NCBI RefSeq assembly: GCF_900113015.1 | Contig: NZ_FONV01000009.1 | Span: forward strand, 248,001 to 312,000 | From: Actinoplanes philippinensis | GTDB taxonomy: Bacteria > Actinomycetota > Actinomycetes > Mycobacteriales > Micromonosporaceae | Length of the DNA: 64,000 bases | Direction: 5' to 3' | In this document: positions 7,940 through 16,633 of the stretch, piece after piece | Numbering within the stretch: position 1 is the stretch's first letter | How the letters are laid out: each line of letters starts with the position of its first letter | Notes under the pieces: model-generated | What the model was told of the DNA's origin: nothing | Seen by the model: the letters and a program-made list of their open reading frames with translations, nothing else | Databases searched by the model: none | Made by a program: the position numbers and the translations under genes

Positions 7940-8671
7940 GTGACCCGCCATGTGCTCGACGACGTGGCCGCGCTGAGCGGCAGAGCGCGGGCGTTTCTCG
8001 ACGAGCACTGCCGGCGTACGCCGATCTCTCTCGCCGACCCGGGCCGGTGGTACGAGTGCACCGATGTGAACGGTGCACCGGTCCCGGGCCCCGCGGGCGG
8101 CCTGGAGCGGCTGACGTCCTTCGTCGCCCGGTACGGCGGGATGACGTTCTGCCCCGAACGACCAGGCTGCCACGGCGCCCACGACCATCCCTACGTGTTC
8201 GACAACAGCGTCTCGTCAGGATGGGACGAACTCGACGACGGTGACCACGTCGCCGTCGTCGGATCCGTGGAAGGTTTCGCCCTCACCCTGAGCTGGTCGA
8301 CCGGTCGCATCGGTGCGGTGGAGCCGGATTTCTGGATCGCCGCCGGCGCCGTCAACCTGATCGAGTCCAGCGCCTTGGGGCAGAGCATCTACACCGGCGA
8401 GTCATGGTCGGAGGCCATCGAACGCGACGGGAAGGGCGCCGGCTGGGGATTGACCACCGTTGGATCGGATGCCTTCCGCGGCACGGTCGGCGAGGTCGCC
8501 GCGGCGTCGAGCGAGTGGAATCGGTGGTACCTCGACGAACACGTCGCCGTGCACGGCTGGCGCGTCACCTATGAACCGGAACGCGGCGAAGCCGTCATGG
8601 CGTGGTATCGCACCCCGGAGGGCCGCCGGCGAATCGAGACCGTGGCCGGGCCACTGCAGCCCGCTCCCTGA
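7940..8671 (+). CDS. Hypothetical protein, cytoplasmic
   Basis: A 243-residue soluble protein that I do not recognise. It is rich in Trp and acidic residues, with no signal peptide and no membrane segment. There is a CPERPGCHGAHDH stretch near residue 75 that could bind a metal. The mixed alpha/beta composition (DHVAVVGSVEGFALTLSWSTGRIGAVEPDFWIAAG) recalls immunity or effector-recognition proteins of the SUKH type, but no diagnostic motif is present. The GTG start at 7940 follows a TACGAT box and is probably leaderless. Confidence 0.7.
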   Translation: MTRHVLDDVAALSGRARAFLDEHCRRTPISLADPGRWYECTDVNGAPVPGPAGGLERLTSFVARYGGMTFCPERPGCHGAHDHPYVFDNSVSSGWDELDDGDHVAVVGSVEGFALTLSWSTGRIGAVEPDFWIAAGAVNLIESSALGQSIYTGESWSEAIERDGKGAGWGLTTVGSDAFRGTVGEVAAASSEWNRWYLDEHVAVHGWRVTYEPERGEAVMAWYRTPEGRRRIETVAGPLQPAP

Positions 8672-8713
8672 CGGAACCGACACAATACGGTCACCGCCAT
8701 GGCTCGGTGATCC

Positions 8714-8986
8714 TCACTCGTACGGCAGGCCCTCCTCGGAGACGACGTGCCACCCGTCGGCGCGCCTGCTCAGTACGAAGGCGGTGGGTTCCACCGCGTC
8801 GTAGTACCCGGCGTCCGGGGCGTGCCCGAAGATGAACCGGCGCGCTTCCACGCGCGCCGTGTCAGGTGTCCGGTCGACGACGGTGACCGTCTCCAGCCGC
8901 GACGTCGCACCGAACTCATCAACGGTGTCCTGGCCGTTGATCTCGGCGTATTCCGCACAGAACTCGTCGGGGTCTCGATAGGGCAT
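8714..8986 (-). CDS. Hypothetical small protein
   Basis: A 90-residue soluble protein starting MPYRDPDEFCAEYAEINGQ. ATG at 8986 is chosen because AAGGAGG lies five bases upstream; a longer frame from 9046 has no such site. The sequence alternates short strands with acidic turns and ends WHVVSEEGLPYE, like a single NTF2-like or scavenger fold, which is speculative. It is convergent with the preceding unknown gene. No function is proposed. Confidence 0.6.
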   Translation of the reverse strand: MPYRDPDEFCAEYAEINGQDTVDEFGATSRLETVTVVDRTPDTARVEARRFIFGHAPDAGYYDAVEPTAFVLSRRADGWHVVSEEGLPYE

Positions 8987-9134
8987 GCGCGCCTCCTTCA
9001 GCCGGGCGACGACCGTTGCACCGCACAGGATCGCATCCGCACACACCGGACAGCACGAGCCGGCTGAGATCCCGGTGGGCTGAACGCCGGACCGGGAGTT
9101 GATCGGCCGTCGCGCTGCGGGGGATCATCGGCTG

Positions 9135-9596
9135 GTGAAGGTGCAGGCAGCGGTTTCCGGCGATGTGGACGGCTTCCTGGCGCTGGCGGCGAGCGTGGAA
9201 CAGTGGTTCGGCCCGATGGCGAGCGACCCGGGTTTCCTCGAGGCGGTGCACCGGAACATCGGCCGGGGCAGCGCGTTCGTGGTCCGTGGCCGGGAGGATC
9301 GACTGCTCGGCGGGATCCTCACCGGCGGCCGGGCGCCGACGTATCGGATCAACTGGCTGGTCGTCGATGCGCTCGCCCGCCGGGGCGGGGTCGGGCAGGC
9401 TCTGGTGGCTCATGTGGTCGGCCGGTGTCAGCGCCCGTGCAGCCTCGACGTGGTGACGTTCGGCGAGGATCATCCGGCGGCCCAGGTCAGCGGCGCCCGG
9501 GCGTTCTACGAGCGTCTGGGTTTCCTCGGCGGCGACGCGGAGCCCGACGGTCCGGAGGGCGGGAGCCGGCAACGGTTCCGCCGCACTCTCGTTTAG
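9135..9596 (+). CDS. GNAT-family N-acetyltransferase
   Basis: A 153-residue protein with the acetyl-CoA-binding motif A (ARRGGVGQALVAHVV) and the C-terminal ARAFYERLGF element typical of GNAT enzymes. It should transfer an acyl group from CoA to a small molecule or protein amine; the substrate is unknown. The GTG start gives a normal N-terminus (VKVQAAVSGDVDGF). Its stop overlaps the stop of the convergent ligase gene by four bases. Confidence 0.8.
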   Translation: MKVQAAVSGDVDGFLALAASVEQWFGPMASDPGFLEAVHRNIGRGSAFVVRGREDRLLGGILTGGRAPTYRINWLVVDALARRGGVGQALVAHVVGRCQRPCSLDVVTFGEDHPAAQVSGARAFYERLGFLGGDAEPDGPEGGSRQRFRRTLV

Positions 9597-11005
9597 GACG
9601 GTGGCCGACCGGGTTCCGCCGGTGGAGATCCGGGCAGATCGCGGACCGCGAGGGCGGCCTTGTCGGGTTTGCCGCTCGGCGCCGGCGGAACCTGGTCGAT
9701 CACCGTGACGGTCCGGGGGACGCTGGAGGCGCCGAGCGTCGCCTCGACCAGGGCACGGAGCCGGGCCGGGTCGGGGGTGGCGCCGGTGGCCGGGACCACG
9801 AAGGCGTGGACGGCCTCGCCGGTCTCGTCGTCGGGGCGGCCGACCACATAGGCCTCGGCGACGGCCGGGTCGGTGGCGAGCCGGCGTTCGATCGGGCCGG
9901 CGTGGACCAGCGTGGCCTGGACGATGATCACGTCTCGGGCCCGGCCGTGCAGGTGCAGGTAGCCGTCGTCGTCGAGGGTGGCCAGGTCGCGGGTGCGGAC
10001 CCAGCCGTCGACGAAGACCTCGGCGCTCTCCCGGGGGTCCTGCCAGTAGAAGCTCGCCTGGGCGGGCGTCCGGACGTACAACTCCTGGTCGTTGATCCTG
10101 AGGTCGGTGACCGACGGTGGCCGGCCGACGGTCTCCGGCCTCTCGCCGGGGAAGGTCATCGAGATCATGCCGGTCTCGGTCTGGCCGTATCCGTGGAAGA
10201 CGATCGGCCCGAGGACGTCGAGCGCCTCCCGCAGGCGGGCGGGCCGCAGTGGCGAGCCGGAGACCATCAGCGCCTTCAGGCTGCTCAGGTCGGCGGGGTC
10301 GGTGCGCTGGGCGCGGACCAGCTGGTGGAGTTTGCCGACGGTGATGACGCTGGCGGTGGCCCGGTGGCGGACGAACGCTCCGGGGAAGTCCGGTGGGTGG
10401 GCGGCGACGAGGGTGCCGCCCGCGGTGAGCGCGAGGATGCCGTATTCGAGCATGACCTGGCTGTTCAGGGAGCCGAAGACCAGGTAGCGGTCGAGCCGGG
10501 TGGCGAGTTCGGCGATCACCGGAGGCCAGCGGCCGGGGTGGGGTGCCCAGGACGCGGACATCGCGGCGTACGTCTGGGCGCAGCCTTTGGGGTGGCCGGT
10601 GCTGCCGCTGGTGTAGATGATCCGGGCGACGTCCGGGCCACGGCCCGCCGCGCTGACCGGGCCCGGCGGGTATTTCAGCAGGTCAGCAGCGGTGGCGTCG
10701 TCGATCAGGACGGCGTCGTCGCGGTCCAGCAGATACTCCAGCTGGCCCGGGGCGAGTCCGGGTGGGATGCCGCAGACGCGCGTTCCGGCCGCGAACGCGG
10801 CGATCGTCGTGGCGAAGGCCTCGGCGTTGACACCGAGCCGCAGCGCGATCCCGCGGCCCGGGCCGAAACCGTGGTCCCGCAGGCCGGTGGTGACGCGGCG
10901 GATCATCGTGTGCATCCGGGCCGCCGTCACGACCCGGTCGCCGTCCTCGAAGACCGGGCGGTCGCCGCCGGTGGCGAGCAGGTCCAGGACCGGTTCGGGC
11001 CACAT
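9593..11005 (-). CDS. Acyl-AMP/CoA ligase (adenylate-forming enzyme)
   Basis: A 470-residue member of the ANL superfamily, at the short end of the range. Motifs visible in order are the P-loop-like IIYTSGSTGHPKG, FHGYGQTETG, the hinge and Asp region GWVRTRDLATLDDDGYLHLHGRARDVI, and the catalytic Lys in PSGKPDKAAL. It should activate a carboxylic acid as an acyl adenylate and probably pass it to CoA or a carrier. It starts one base after the stop of the flavin monooxygenase on the same strand, so the two form an operon. Next to an aromatic ammonia lyase, a cinnamate or coumarate-type substrate is the obvious candidate. Confidence 0.85.
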   Translation of the reverse strand: MWPEPVLDLLATGGDRPVFEDGDRVVTAARMHTMIRRVTTGLRDHGFGPGRGIALRLGVNAEAFATTIAAFAAGTRVCGIPPGLAPGQLEYLLDRDDAVLIDDATAADLLKYPPGPVSAAGRGPDVARIIYTSGSTGHPKGCAQTYAAMSASWAPHPGRWPPVIAELATRLDRYLVFGSLNSQVMLEYGILALTAGGTLVAAHPPDFPGAFVRHRATASVITVGKLHQLVRAQRTDPADLSSLKALMVSGSPLRPARLREALDVLGPIVFHGYGQTETGMISMTFPGERPETVGRPPSVTDLRINDQELYVRTPAQASFYWQDPRESAEVFVDGWVRTRDLATLDDDGYLHLHGRARDVIIVQATLVHAGPIERRLATDPAVAEAYVVGRPDDETGEAVHAFVVPATGATPDPARLRALVEATLGASSVPRTVTVIDQVPPAPSGKPDKAALAVRDLPGSPPAEPGRPPS

Positions 11006-11006
11006 G

Positions 11007-12524
11007 TCAGAGCAGGCCCTTGAGGAAGCGGGCCAGGGGCTCCTGGTGTACGGACGGGATGTTCCAGTGGTTCTCCAGGTTCTCGGCCAGGTGGTGCTCG
11101 GCGACGACCTCGCCGTGGCGGCGGGCCCGGACCACCGGGTGCAGGTAGCTGGCCTGATGGGCGGTGGCGGCGTCGTTCTCGGGGATCCGCGGGACGGTGA
11201 TGTCGAACGGGTCGACCTGGTCGTGGCCGGGCCCGTATTCGAGGGTGACCACGAACGAGAGCGGCTCGGGCCACAGGTGGGCGACCGGGATCTCCTCGTA
11301 GTAGCCGGCCCGGCCGTCGGCGACGGTGACCACGTCGGCGAGCACGGCGAACTGCTGCCACAGCGCGGAGGTGACGTTGATCCGGGCGATGATCGCGTCG
11401 GTGATCGCCTCCGGGGTGGCGTCGACGGGTGTGGACGGCCACGGGATGTCGTGGTGACGGCTGCGCAGGATCCGGTGGAGAGCGCGTACGGCGTACCGGA
11501 ATCCGTGAATGAAGCCGTTGGTGGATTTCTTGAAGTCGCGTTGCTGCGAGAGGGTTCCGGCGAAGTAGAGGCCGGGCACGTTGACCGATTCGTAGGCGGG
11601 GGTCTGTGCCGGGAAACGGTCGTCGATCGCGAGTTCCGGGCGGGCCGACTCGTCGAAGATGGTGGCGTCGAATCGGAAGCCGGTGGCCAGGATGATCCGG
11701 TCGTAGTCGATTTCGCGGAGCCGTTCGCTGGTCCTGGCATAGCGGAAGACGATCCGGAAGCCGCCGTCGTCGCGCCGGGTGATCCGCTCGACGGTTCCGT
11801 CGAGCACCGCGTTCTGCGATTTGAGCTGATACGTGTCGAGGAAGTTGTTGTTGACCGCCCGCAGGTGCCCGACGTAATGGGTCTGCCAGGCCAGCCGGAT
11901 CGAGTGCGGACCGGCGACGTGAATCGTCGACGCCGTCTCGACCAGCGCGTCGGCGGTTTCGAAGGCCGAGTTGCCCTTGCCGATGATCAGGACCCGCTGG
12001 TTCTCGAAGCCGGCCGGGTCGACGCTGACCGTGTCGTAACGTTCGCACAGGTCAGCACCGTCGATCGGGGGCACGTACAACTGCGAGACGCCGGTGGCGA
12101 CGACGACCCGCCGCGCCTCCCACGAGCGGTCGCCGGCCACCACCGTGAAGACGTCGCCGTCCCGGGAGACGCGCTCCACACGAGTGCCGAAGACGATGTT
12201 CAGTCCTCGGGCGAAATCGGCCAGATAGCGCACCAGATCGTCGGCGCCGGGGAAGTATCGGCGGCTGTAGTTCTTGAACAGCAGCGCCGGGTCGTCGGTG
12301 AGCAGCGAGTTCCAGTCCGAGCGCAGATTGAACTCCGGGTCGTCGGATCCGGTGAACACCTTGTTGATGGAGATCAGCGTCCGGTGCCGCGGATAGCGGG
12401 TGAAGAAGGCGCCCGGCGCGTCCCCGGCCTCGATCACGACGTAGTCATGACCGTCGCGCTCCATCAGGGAGGCGAGCTGCAGGCCGGCGGGCCCGGCGCC
12501 GATGATGAGGTAGTCGTGCGTCAT
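11007..12524 (-). CDS. FAD/NADPH-dependent monooxygenase (FMO-like), paralog 1
   Basis: A 505-residue flavoprotein with an N-terminal FAD-binding GAGPAGLQLASL, a second dinucleotide site GKGNSAFETADAL, and the ILATGFRFDATIF element near the C-terminal third. The overall layout is that of flavin-containing or Baeyer-Villiger-like monooxygenases. By eye it is about 60 percent identical over its length to the protein at 14103-15644; both share RYPRHRTLISINK and GHLRAVNNNFLDTYQLKS. The start is apparently leaderless: TAGCTT lies 5 bases before ATG. It is transcribed divergently from the ammonia lyase and is followed by the ligase. Confidence 0.85.
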   Translation of the reverse strand: MTHDYLIIGAGPAGLQLASLMERDGHDYVVIEAGDAPGAFFTRYPRHRTLISINKVFTGSDDPEFNLRSDWNSLLTDDPALLFKNYSRRYFPGADDLVRYLADFARGLNIVFGTRVERVSRDGDVFTVVAGDRSWEARRVVVATGVSQLYVPPIDGADLCERYDTVSVDPAGFENQRVLIIGKGNSAFETADALVETASTIHVAGPHSIRLAWQTHYVGHLRAVNNNFLDTYQLKSQNAVLDGTVERITRRDDGGFRIVFRYARTSERLREIDYDRIILATGFRFDATIFDESARPELAIDDRFPAQTPAYESVNVPGLYFAGTLSQQRDFKKSTNGFIHGFRYAVRALHRILRSRHHDIPWPSTPVDATPEAITDAIIARINVTSALWQQFAVLADVVTVADGRAGYYEEIPVAHLWPEPLSFVVTLEYGPGHDQVDPFDITVPRIPENDAATAHQASYLHPVVRARRHGEVVAEHHLAENLENHWNIPSVHQEPLARFLKGLL

Positions 12525-12529
12525 GCGCC

Positions 12530-12535
12530 GGAAGC
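12530..12535 (-). promoter_or_regulatory. -10 box of the FMO/ligase operon
   Basis: TAGCTT on the minus strand, just upstream of the ATG at 12524. It resembles the TAGCGT boxes in front of the ammonia lyase and the second monooxygenase, suggesting co-regulated leaderless promoters. Confidence 0.4.
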
Positions 12536-12548
12536 TACCGGCCCGATT

Positions 12549-12562
12549 TCAGAGGGTTCTGA
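12549..12562. promoter_or_regulatory. Possible operator between divergent promoters
   Basis: TCAGA and TCTGA form a 5-bp inverted repeat around GGGT, midway between the two divergent -10 boxes at 12530 and 12574. It is short, so it may be chance. Confidence 0.25.
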
Positions 12563-12573
12563 GAAGTGCGGAT

Positions 12574-12579
12574 TAGCGT
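12574..12579 (+). promoter_or_regulatory. -10 box of the ammonia lyase gene
   Basis: TAGCGT, 8 bases before ATG at 12588. The hexamer plus spacer, TAGCGTCGGCGG, is repeated exactly at 14090-14101 before the second monooxygenase gene. Confidence 0.45.
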
Positions 12580-12587
12580 CGGCGGGC

Positions 12588-14078
12588 ATGACGATCGAGG
12601 TGGATCTGGCGGCCCCGCTGAGCATCGCGGATCTGCGCGCGGCCCGCGAGCCGATCACCGTGCTGGTCGGACCGGCGGTCCGGGAGCGGGTGACGGCCGG
12701 GCGTGTCTTCCTGGCCAAGGTGCTCGGCGACGACCGGGCGGTCTACGGCGCGACCACCGGTTTCGGGGCGCTCGTGGGGTATGCGGGCCGCGCCGACCAG
12801 CGCGATCAGGCCGACAACACGCTCGCCCACCTGGGCGCCGGCCAGGGTCCCGACATCGAGCCGGATCTGGCGCGCGCCACCCTGCTGGTACGCGCGCACT
12901 CGCTGGCCCGTGGTGACTCGGGCGTGTCGCCGCACGTCGTCGACGCGCTGGCGGCGGCGCTGGGCACGACGTTCGCGCCGGCGATGCCGCGTCTGGGGTC
13001 GGTCGGCGCGAGCGGCGACCTCATCCCGCTGGGCGCCGCGGCGCAGGCGTTGCGAGGGCGGGGAGACGCCTATCTGGACGGGCGGCGGCTCCCCGCCGCG
13101 GAGGCTCTGGAGCGGGCCGGCCTGGAGCCGCTGCCGCTGGACGGCCGGGATGCGCTCGCACTGGTCAACGGCACGTCGCTGACGACGGCGGCGACCGCGC
13201 TGGCGCTGGACCGGGTCCGGGCCTCGCACCGGGTGATCCAGCTGCTCACCTGTGTGCTGGCCGATCTGCTCGGCTGCGATCCGCAGTTCCTCGACGCGGG
13301 CCTGCTCGACGCGTACGGCCATCCGGGCGCGATAGCGGTGGCGGCCCGGATGCGCGCGACGCTGGACGGGGTGACGCCGTCGGGGACGCGGCCGCTGCAG
13401 GAGCCGTATTCGATCCGCTGCACGCCCCAGCTGCTGGGCGCGGCCGAGGACGCGCTGCGGTACGTCGACGGGGTGGTCGCGGCCGACCTGGCCAGTGTCA
13501 GCGACAACCCGCTGTTCTTCCCGGGCGCCGATCGGGTGGTGCACGGCGGCAACTTCTTCGGTCAGCCCGCCGCCTTCGCCGCCGACCTGCTCACCATGGT
13601 TCTCGCGCAGCTCGGCAACCTGGCCGAACGCCAGCTGGACCTGCTGGTCGACCCGGTCCGCAACGGCGGCCTCCCGCCGATGCTCGCGGCCGGCCCCGGA
13701 CAGCAGCACGGCCTGCAGGGCGTCCAGCTGGCGTCGACGGCGCTGATCGCCGAGATCCGCCGGGACGCGATGCCGGCGAGCATCCAATCCCTGCCGACGA
13801 ACCTTCACAATCAAGACATCATTCCCTTGGGTACGCAGTCCGCGCTGCGTGCCCTGGACCAGTCCCGCCTGCTCAGCCTGATCACCGGCTCGCTGGCGCT
13901 GGGGCTGCGTCAGGCAGTGCATGTGGGCGCGCGTACCCCCACCGCCCCGGCCTGCGCGGAGTTGCTGGACGCGCTGGCCGACGCGATCGCTCCGATCGAC
14001 CCGGACCGCCCGCTGGAGGCCGAGGTGCGCGTGGCCGCCGCGATCGCCGAATCCCGGAGCGGATTGAAAAATCTCTGA
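12588..14078 (+). CDS. Aromatic amino-acid ammonia lyase (probable tyrosine type)
   Basis: A 496-residue MIO-cofactor lyase of the HAL/PAL/TAL family. It eliminates ammonia from an aromatic amino acid to give an arylacrylate. Tyr53 in YGATTGFG is the expected catalytic Tyr. The Ala-Ser-Gly triplet that cyclises to MIO is at residues 141-143 in GSVGASGDL. SDNPLFF and QDIIPLGTQ near the C-terminus are family hallmarks. The substrate-selectivity pair is His-Leu (TLAHLGAG, residues 81-82), which in characterised bacterial enzymes favours tyrosine; Ser-His would suggest histidine and Phe-Leu phenylalanine. No hut genes are nearby, so p-coumarate formation for biosynthesis is likelier than histidine catabolism. 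It starts leaderless after TAGCGT. Confidence 0.88.
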   Translation: MTIEVDLAAPLSIADLRAAREPITVLVGPAVRERVTAGRVFLAKVLGDDRAVYGATTGFGALVGYAGRADQRDQADNTLAHLGAGQGPDIEPDLARATLLVRAHSLARGDSGVSPHVVDALAAALGTTFAPAMPRLGSVGASGDLIPLGAAAQALRGRGDAYLDGRRLPAAEALERAGLEPLPLDGRDALALVNGTSLTTAATALALDRVRASHRVIQLLTCVLADLLGCDPQFLDAGLLDAYGHPGAIAVAARMRATLDGVTPSGTRPLQEPYSIRCTPQLLGAAEDALRYVDGVVAADLASVSDNPLFFPGADRVVHGGNFFGQPAAFAADLLTMVLAQLGNLAERQLDLLVDPVRNGGLPPMLAAGPGQQHGLQGVQLASTALIAEIRRDAMPASIQSLPTNLHNQDIIPLGTQSALRALDQSRLLSLITGSLALGLRQAVHVGARTPTAPACAELLDALADAIAPIDPDRPLEAEVRVAAAIAESRSGLKNL

Positions 14079-14095
14079 TTTCTTGTTCGTAGCGT
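14064..14095 (+). promoter_or_regulatory. Promoter of the second monooxygenase operon
   Basis: TTGAAA (14064-14069) and TAGCGT (14090-14095) are separated by 20 bases, with ATG at 14103 seven bases further on. The -35 overlaps the 3' end of the lyase gene. The spacing is long, so the -35 is less certain than the -10. Confidence 0.4.
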
Positions 14096-14102
14096 CGGCG
14101 GC

Positions 14103-15644
14103 ATGGCGCTTGACTACGTGATCATCGGGGCCGGCCCGGCCGGGCTTCAGCTGGCCGCTCTGCTGGAGGCCGACGGCAAGCGTGACTACCTGCTGCTGGA
14201 GGCCGCGGACAAAGCGGGCGCCTTCTTCGAGCGGTATCCGCGCCACCGGACGCTGATCTCCATCAACAAGCCGCACACCGGCACCGACGATCCGGAGCTG
14301 AATCTGCGGCTGGACTGGAACTCGCTGCTCAGCGACGACCCGGAACTGCTGTTCACCCGCTACACCGGGCGCTATTTCCCGAGCGCCGACACGATGGTCC
14401 GCTATCTGGGCGACTTCGCCGGGCGCACCGGGGTGAAGGTGCGCTACAACGCGCGGGTGACCAGGGTCGGCAAGGTCGGGGACCTGTTCACCGTCGAGGC
14501 CGGCGGCACGTCGTACACCGCGCGAAGAGTCGTCGTGGCGACCGGGGTGTCGCAGACCTATCGGCCGGACATTCCCGGGTTCGAGCTGGCCGAGGGCTAC
14601 GACACGATGTCCACCGACCCGCGCGACTACCTGGACCAGCGGGTGCTCATTCTCGGCAAGGGCAATTCCGCGTTCGAGACGGCGGACAACCTGATGGAGA
14701 CGACCACGGTGATCCACGTGGCCGGCCCCAGTTCGGTTCGGCTGGCGTGGCGCACGCATTTCGTCGGCCACCTGCGCGCGGTCAACAACAACTTCCTCGA
14801 CACCTATCAGCTGAAGTCGGCGAACGCGATCCTCGACGGCTCGGTGCGCCGCATCGAGCGCGACGGCGACGGTTTCCTGGTGACGTTCGCCTTCTCGCGG
14901 GTCGACGAGGTGGTCAAGGAATTGCGGTACGACCGGGTTCTGGCGTGCACCGGTTTCCGTTTCGACGCGTCGATCTTCGACGAGTCGTGCCGGCCGGAGC
15001 TGGCGATCAACGACCGTTTCCCGGCGCAGACCGAGGCGTGGGAGTCGGTGAATGTGCCCGGCCTGTTCTTCGCCGGCACGATCAGCCAGGTCCGCGATTT
15101 CAAGAAGTCCACGAGCGGTTTCATTCATGGATTTCGGTACGCCGTACGCGCGCTGCACAGGATCCTCGAGGGCGCGCCCTGGCCGGCCGAGAAGCTCGAC
15201 GTCACCCCGGAGGCGGTGACCGACGCCGTGATCGCGCGGGTGAACCGGACGTCGGCGCTGTGGCAGCAGTTCGGGTTCCTCGCCGACGTGGTGACGGTCG
15301 GTGAGGACGGGGCGCGCTATCACGACGAGGTGCCCGTCGACTGGTTCGTCCGGCACGGTCTGGCCACCGCCGGGCACGACTACCGGGACGCGTTCGTGGT
15401 GACCCTGGAGTACGGGCCGGATCACGACAAGGTGGACCCGTTCGACATCAGCGTGGCCCGGATCGCGCAGGACACGCCAGGTCAGGCCCACGACGCCGCG
15501 TACCTGCACCCGGTCGTGCGGCACTACCGCGACGGCGTGCTCGCGGCCACCCATCATCTGGCGGAGAACCTGGAGAACCGGTGGGACCGGCCGGAGGCGC
15601 ACGTCAAACCGCTGGCGGCGTTCGTGGCCCGAGCCCTGCGGTGA
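14103..15644 (+). CDS. FAD/NADPH-dependent monooxygenase (FMO-like), paralog 2
   Basis: A 513-residue flavoprotein and close paralog of the product of 11007-12524. It shows the FAD site GAGPAGLQLAAL, the NADPH site GKGNSAFETADNL and ACTGFRFDASIF. It begins the plus-strand operon that continues through the hydroxyacid oxidase, P450 and antiporter with 4-base stop/start overlaps. Two such enzymes flanking an ammonia lyase suggest sequential or heterodimeric oxidation of an aromatic intermediate. The reaction could be hydroxylation, N-oxidation or Baeyer-Villiger oxidation; I cannot choose from sequence. Confidence 0.85.
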   Translation: MALDYVIIGAGPAGLQLAALLEADGKRDYLLLEAADKAGAFFERYPRHRTLISINKPHTGTDDPELNLRLDWNSLLSDDPELLFTRYTGRYFPSADTMVRYLGDFAGRTGVKVRYNARVTRVGKVGDLFTVEAGGTSYTARRVVVATGVSQTYRPDIPGFELAEGYDTMSTDPRDYLDQRVLILGKGNSAFETADNLMETTTVIHVAGPSSVRLAWRTHFVGHLRAVNNNFLDTYQLKSANAILDGSVRRIERDGDGFLVTFAFSRVDEVVKELRYDRVLACTGFRFDASIFDESCRPELAINDRFPAQTEAWESVNVPGLFFAGTISQVRDFKKSTSGFIHGFRYAVRALHRILEGAPWPAEKLDVTPEAVTDAVIARVNRTSALWQQFGFLADVVTVGEDGARYHDEVPVDWFVRHGLATAGHDYRDAFVVTLEYGPDHDKVDPFDISVARIAQDTPGQAHDAAYLHPVVRHYRDGVLAATHHLAENLENRWDRPEAHVKPLAAFVARALR

Positions 15645-16633
15645 ACCCGGTGCACGCCGACTTCTTCGCCGGCGGGGCCGGTGCGGAACGGACCCTGCGC
15701 GACAACCTCGACGCGTACCACCGGCTGCGGATCGTGCCCCGGGTGCTGCGCGCCACCGGCGACCGTGACCTGCGCACCACCCTGTTCGGCACGCGGCTGG
15801 CGACGCCGGTCCTGGTCGCGCCGACCGCGTTCCACCTGCTGGCCCATCCGGGCGGTGAGGCGGCGACCGCGGAGGGGGCGGCCGCCGCCGGGACGATCAT
15901 GGTGGTGAGCATGGCCGCGACCCAGCCGGTCGAGCGGATCGCCGAGGCCGGTGGCCCGCTGTGGTTCCAGCTGTATCCGCAGCCGGATCGGGAGTTCACC
16001 GCCGCGGTGGTGAAGCGGGCCGAGGCGGCCGGCTGCCGGGCGCTGGTGGTGACGGTGGACTCGCCGGTCTTCGGCCGCCGCGAGCGGGACCTGCGCCACG
16101 GCTTCACCGACCTGCCGGCGGGGCTGGCCTGCGAGAACATGCGCGACGGCACCGGGCGGGTGCGGGACATCGCGATGGACGCGACGCTGGGCTGGGACCG
16201 GATCGGGTGGCTGCGCGAGATCACCGGGCTGCCGATCCTGCTCAAGGGCATCCTGCATCCGGCCGACGCGCGGCTCGCGGTGGAGCACGGCGTGGACGGG
16301 GTGATCGTCTCCAACCACGGCGGGCGGCAGCTGGACGGGGCGCTCGCCACGATCGACGCGCTGCCGGCGGTGGCCGAGGCGGTCGGCGGGCGGATCCCGG
16401 TGCTGGTCGACGGCGGGATCCGGCGTGGCACGGACGTGCTGATCGCGCTCGCCCGGGGCGCTGCCGCGGTCCTGGTGGGGCGGCCGGTCCTCGACGCGCT
16501 GGCACAGAACGGCGCGGACGGCGTACGAGATCAGTTGCGGACGCTGACGGCGGACCTGGACCATGCGATGGCGCTGGCCGGAGCGAAGCGACCGGCCGAT
16601 CTGAGCCCGGACCTGGTGCGGGTGGCCGGATGA
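15641..16633 (+). CDS. FMN-dependent alpha-hydroxyacid oxidase
   Basis: A 330-residue TIM-barrel flavoenzyme of the glycolate/lactate/mandelate oxidase family, oxidising a 2-hydroxyacid to the 2-oxoacid. Landmarks are VAPTAFHLLAHPGGE, WFQLYPQPDR, VTVDSPVFGRRERD, the catalytic HisGlyGlyArg block SNHGGRQLDG, and the phosphate-binding VDGGIRRGTDVL and VLVGRP. GTG at 15641 overlaps the previous stop. In an aromatic pathway a mandelate- or phenyllactate-type substrate would fit, for example 4-hydroxymandelate; that is inference. Confidence 0.88.
   Translation: MNPVHADFFAGGAGAERTLRDNLDAYHRLRIVPRVLRATGDRDLRTTLFGTRLATPVLVAPTAFHLLAHPGGEAATAEGAAAAGTIMVVSMAATQPVERIAEAGGPLWFQLYPQPDREFTAAVVKRAEAAGCRALVVTVDSPVFGRRERDLRHGFTDLPAGLACENMRDGTGRVRDIAMDATLGWDRIGWLREITGLPILLKGILHPADARLAVEHGVDGVIVSNHGGRQLDGALATIDALPAVAEAVGGRIPVLVDGGIRRGTDVLIALARGAAAVLVGRPVLDALAQNGADGVRDQLRTLTADLDHAMALAGAKRPADLSPDLVRVAG

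Noticed and set aside
7360..8244. Frame 1 continuing past 7606 as one 294-residue protein
   Set aside because: Downstream of 7606 it turns into Arg/Pro-rich shadow sequence, while frame 2 carries clear membrane helices.
12573..15602. Very long open frame on the minus strand opposite the lyase and second monooxygenase
   Set aside because: It is the antisense of two well-supported genes, with low-complexity Arg/Gly/Val/Gln content, which is typical of high-GC DNA. No domain is recognisable.
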